Origin: Apricaphanius iberus
Taxonomy: Eukaryota; Chordata; Actinopteri; Cyprinodontiformes; Aphaniidae
DNA length: 64,000 nucleotides
Direction: 5' to 3'
NCBI GenBank assembly: GCA_028564705.1
Contig: JAPXFQ010002706.1
Span: 1,736,001 to 1,800,000 of the forward strand
A model generated the notes under the pieces. That model made no database searches. It was given only the letters and a program-made list of their open reading frames with translations, and had not been told where the DNA came from. Shown here piece by piece: positions 11,184-64,000 of the stretch (its first letter is position 1; every line of letters begins with the position of its first letter). The translations under genes and the position numbers were made by a program.

Positions 11184-11842
11184 TGATCTAAACCAGACTT
11201 AGAGAGACTTATTTATGCATTTGTCTACAGCAGGTTAGACTTCTGTAACGGCCTGCTCACTGGCCTCTTTAAACGAGCTGTTAGACAGCTGCAGTACATC
11301 CAGAATGCTGCTGCTCAAGTCCTGACAAGAACCAGGAAATACGACCATATTAGTCCAATGCTCCGGTCTCTGCACTGGCTTCCTGTCGTTTAGAGAATAG
11401 AATTTAAAACCGCTTTGCTTATGTACAAGTCTTTTCATGGTTTGGCACCAAAGTACATCTCTGACATGTTAGAGACATATGAACCATCTCGGGCCCTGAG
11501 AACTTCAGGGAGGGGTCTCCCGGTGGTTCCCAGAGTCTACAATAAACACGGTGAGGCTGCATTTCAGTTTCAGGCAGCTAAAATCTGGAACAATCTTCAT
11601 GAGGATGTGAGACAGGCCCTAACTCTTACAATGTTTAAATCCAGGCTGAAAACAGTTCTTTTTACCCGTACATATGACAATTGAAAGTATGTTATCTGCA
11701 CTCTTGCTTTTTATTGTAATTAATTATTTTTTAAGTTGATGTTTTTTTTCTGTGTATCTGTTTACTTAATTTATGCAACTGTGAAGCACTTTGAATTGTC
11801 TTGTATATGAATTGTGCTCTACAAGTAAACTTGCCTTGTGAC
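11184..11842 (+). pseudogene. L2 RT C-terminal domain and 3' tail
   Basis: The reading resumes with LERLIYAFVYSRLDFCNGLL, then AVRQLQYIQNAAAQVLTRTR and LHWLPV, a stop, and an open piece (11415-11684) holding YKSFHGLAPKYISDML, AKIWNNLHEDVR and TMFKSRLKTVLF. This is the standard C-terminal region of L2/CR1-group proteins. The 3' UTR ends with CACTTTGAATTGTCTTG and a short CTTGCCTTG tail near 11838, typical of L2 3' ends. Confidence 0.75.
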
Positions 11843-12345
11843 AATAGATTAGTCTATATTACATTTGATTTGTCTGATATTTAATAGTCTTCTGATATCC
11901 AAATGTTAGTTTATACATATATTTTGGTTAGTTCTACCTCTATTTGTTATTATTTTTCATATGAGACCACACATACATTGTGAATGTGACTGTGGATTTC
12001 AAAACAAAAACTTAATTGATTTCTCCTATATTTAATTTTTTAAAAGAGCAACTGCATCTAGATTTGTCCTTTTTATTTACACTGAATACTGTAGTTTTTT
12101 TGGACATATTTAGGAATGGTGATTAATTTACACCCACCCTGTGATTAATTAGATCACAATTTTTTTTATTGTTTGACAGCCCTACTAAAAATAAAAGGGA
12201 TTTTGGACGAAGTTTGTCTGTTTTCTATACTTGAAGGAATGTGTTAAGCACCGTTTAAGCACCCGCACCATTTCAACAGTACTGGTTTGGCGGTTAAAAC
12301 TTTAAAAAATTGGATAAAACATAAACTATACCCATCCCTACTGTA
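11843..12345. mobile_element. Right ends of two decayed hAT-type elements
   Basis: GTTTGACAGCCCTA at about 12170-12184 follows GTGATTAATTAGATCAC and looks like the right terminus of the common fish hAT family that ends in CAGCCCTA. ACCCATCCCTA at about 12329-12341 matches the terminus of the element at 53969-56706. Left ends were not located. The remainder is AT-rich with no coding signal. Confidence 0.45.
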
Positions 12346-12600
12346 ATACACTTTTATTAACCAGACAGATGGACAGCCGCTCAGCATAGTAGTTGGTGTC
12401 TTGGCGGGTGAAGCTTGAACCTACGCATTCAGCTTGGAGATCATAGTCCACCGGCAGCTGCGCCAGCACATGCAGGGCACGCGCATCCAGTTTTCTTTGT
12501 ACCTGCGTTGAGGTGCGAATGTTCAAGCGTCCAAGTACGGGCATGCAGCGTGTTTCTGACACTTTGGTATTAACGCACCATTAGACCATTATCTTACAAA
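12346..12600 (-). mobile_element. Possible PIF/Harbinger fragment
   Basis: The minus strand encodes FTRQDTNYYAERLSICLVN, which resembles the D-T-N-Y...E-R-L-S-I-C-L segment of the Harbinger transposase-derived elements. Parts of that transposase are also present near 52503 and 56420. The rest of the frame (12338-12562) is not recognisable. The call is tentative. Confidence 0.35.
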
Positions 12601-12935
12601 CAAGAATGTCTACAAACTTATTAAATTAAGTATCGCTGTTGTACAGATTGTATCGTGTTTAAGTGGGAGACATCGAAGCAGTTATTAATAAATGTATCAC
12701 CTAGTTATTGTTTTACTAAGGAAGACGTTTGATTATGATAAACTGTTCAACATGCTTACTTTTTGAATGGCTAATAATTTAGCTTTGTAATCTCTTTTCA
12801 CCCAGCAATACAAAACAATGGAAATGCCATTTTTAGGGCAAAATAGGTTCAAGTGTACTGTGTGTGCAGTGCTCTGCATCACTTGCCTTGGATTAAATCC
12901 AGTGAAGTGGCCTAAATAAAGTTTTTGTTTTACAG

Positions 12936-63949
<51,014 letters not shown>

Positions 63950-64000
63950 GTAGGGTCAGAAAAAAAAAAAAAAAGTTTTGTTTTTCATTTTTTAAGATGT

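Larger units (their letters stand above)
4990..11842 (+). mobile_element. L2/Maui-type non-LTR retrotransposon, near full length, interrupted
   Basis: The plus-strand order is ORF1 with an esterase-like domain (5018-6217), APE endonuclease (about 6287-6589 and 7976-8100), reverse transcriptase (8555-9790) and the C-terminal domain (11184-11684), then a 3' tail ending CTTGCCTTG near 11838. This is the layout of vertebrate L2/CR1-group elements. Three insertions split it: a Tc1 element (6590-7975), a tRNA-derived SINE (9031-9288) and a 1.4-kb repeat (9791-11183). LINE coding sequence resumes cleanly across each. Many stops and frameshifts show it is inactive. It lies sense to NF1 in the intron before the first exon seen. 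Confidence 0.8.

Overview
The window is teleost fish genomic DNA lying inside one large gene, the fish orthologue of NF1 (neurofibromin, a Ras GTPase-activating protein). Seventeen plus-strand exons were found between 12936 and 63949. They total 2304 coding nucleotides (768 codons), read without a stop, and match the human protein from about residue 161 to residue 997. Almost every exon length and splice phase equals the human one. Positions 1-12935 are intron upstream of the first exon, and the window ends just inside the next intron. The GAP-related domain lies downstream of the window. This stretch covers N-terminal helical repeats and the cysteine/serine-rich region.

Two departures from the human gene stand out. 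The 52-codon exon between the WLREILICRNKF exon and the PICRQAQTK exon is absent (only 107 bp of intron lies there). The exon matching human exon 21 starts at QEWINMTGF and lacks about 31 upstream codons. Both gaps are in frame and fall in the cysteine/serine-rich region. The acceptor of the second exon is a tandem CAGCAG site with a SINE ending 55 bp upstream.

The rest is a dense mosaic of transposable elements typical of teleosts, which inflates the introns (18.9 kb and 12.2 kb for the two largest).

1-2062: minus-strand class I endogenous retrovirus pol fragment. 2063-4980: DNA-transposon and AT-rich sequence. 4990-11842: nearly full-length but decayed L2/Maui-type LINE, broken by a Tc1 element, a SINE and a 1.4-kb unclassified repeat. 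12936-23761: NF1 exons 5-15 (human numbering), with a Tc1 element containing a nested hAT element and several MITEs. 23762-42648: the giant intron, with hAT elements (one holding an apparently intact Tc1 transposase), an L2 LINE, an L1-type LINE, a DD38E Tc1 element and a ~360-bp tandem duplication. 42649-51625: exons 16-21, with a three-level hAT nest. 51626-63809: a jockey/I-like LINE split by PIF/Harbinger and hAT insertions, SINEs, and a Tc1 element carrying its own SINE.

Many mobile-element calls rest on paired terminal inverted repeats plus exact target-site duplications read directly from the sequence (8 bp for hAT, TA for Tc1). Family names rest on protein motifs and memory of known families, not on a database search. 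I found no convincing new defence, toxin or biosynthetic system. The most informative observations are the altered NF1 exon structure, the intact Tc1 copy and the nesting order of the elements.
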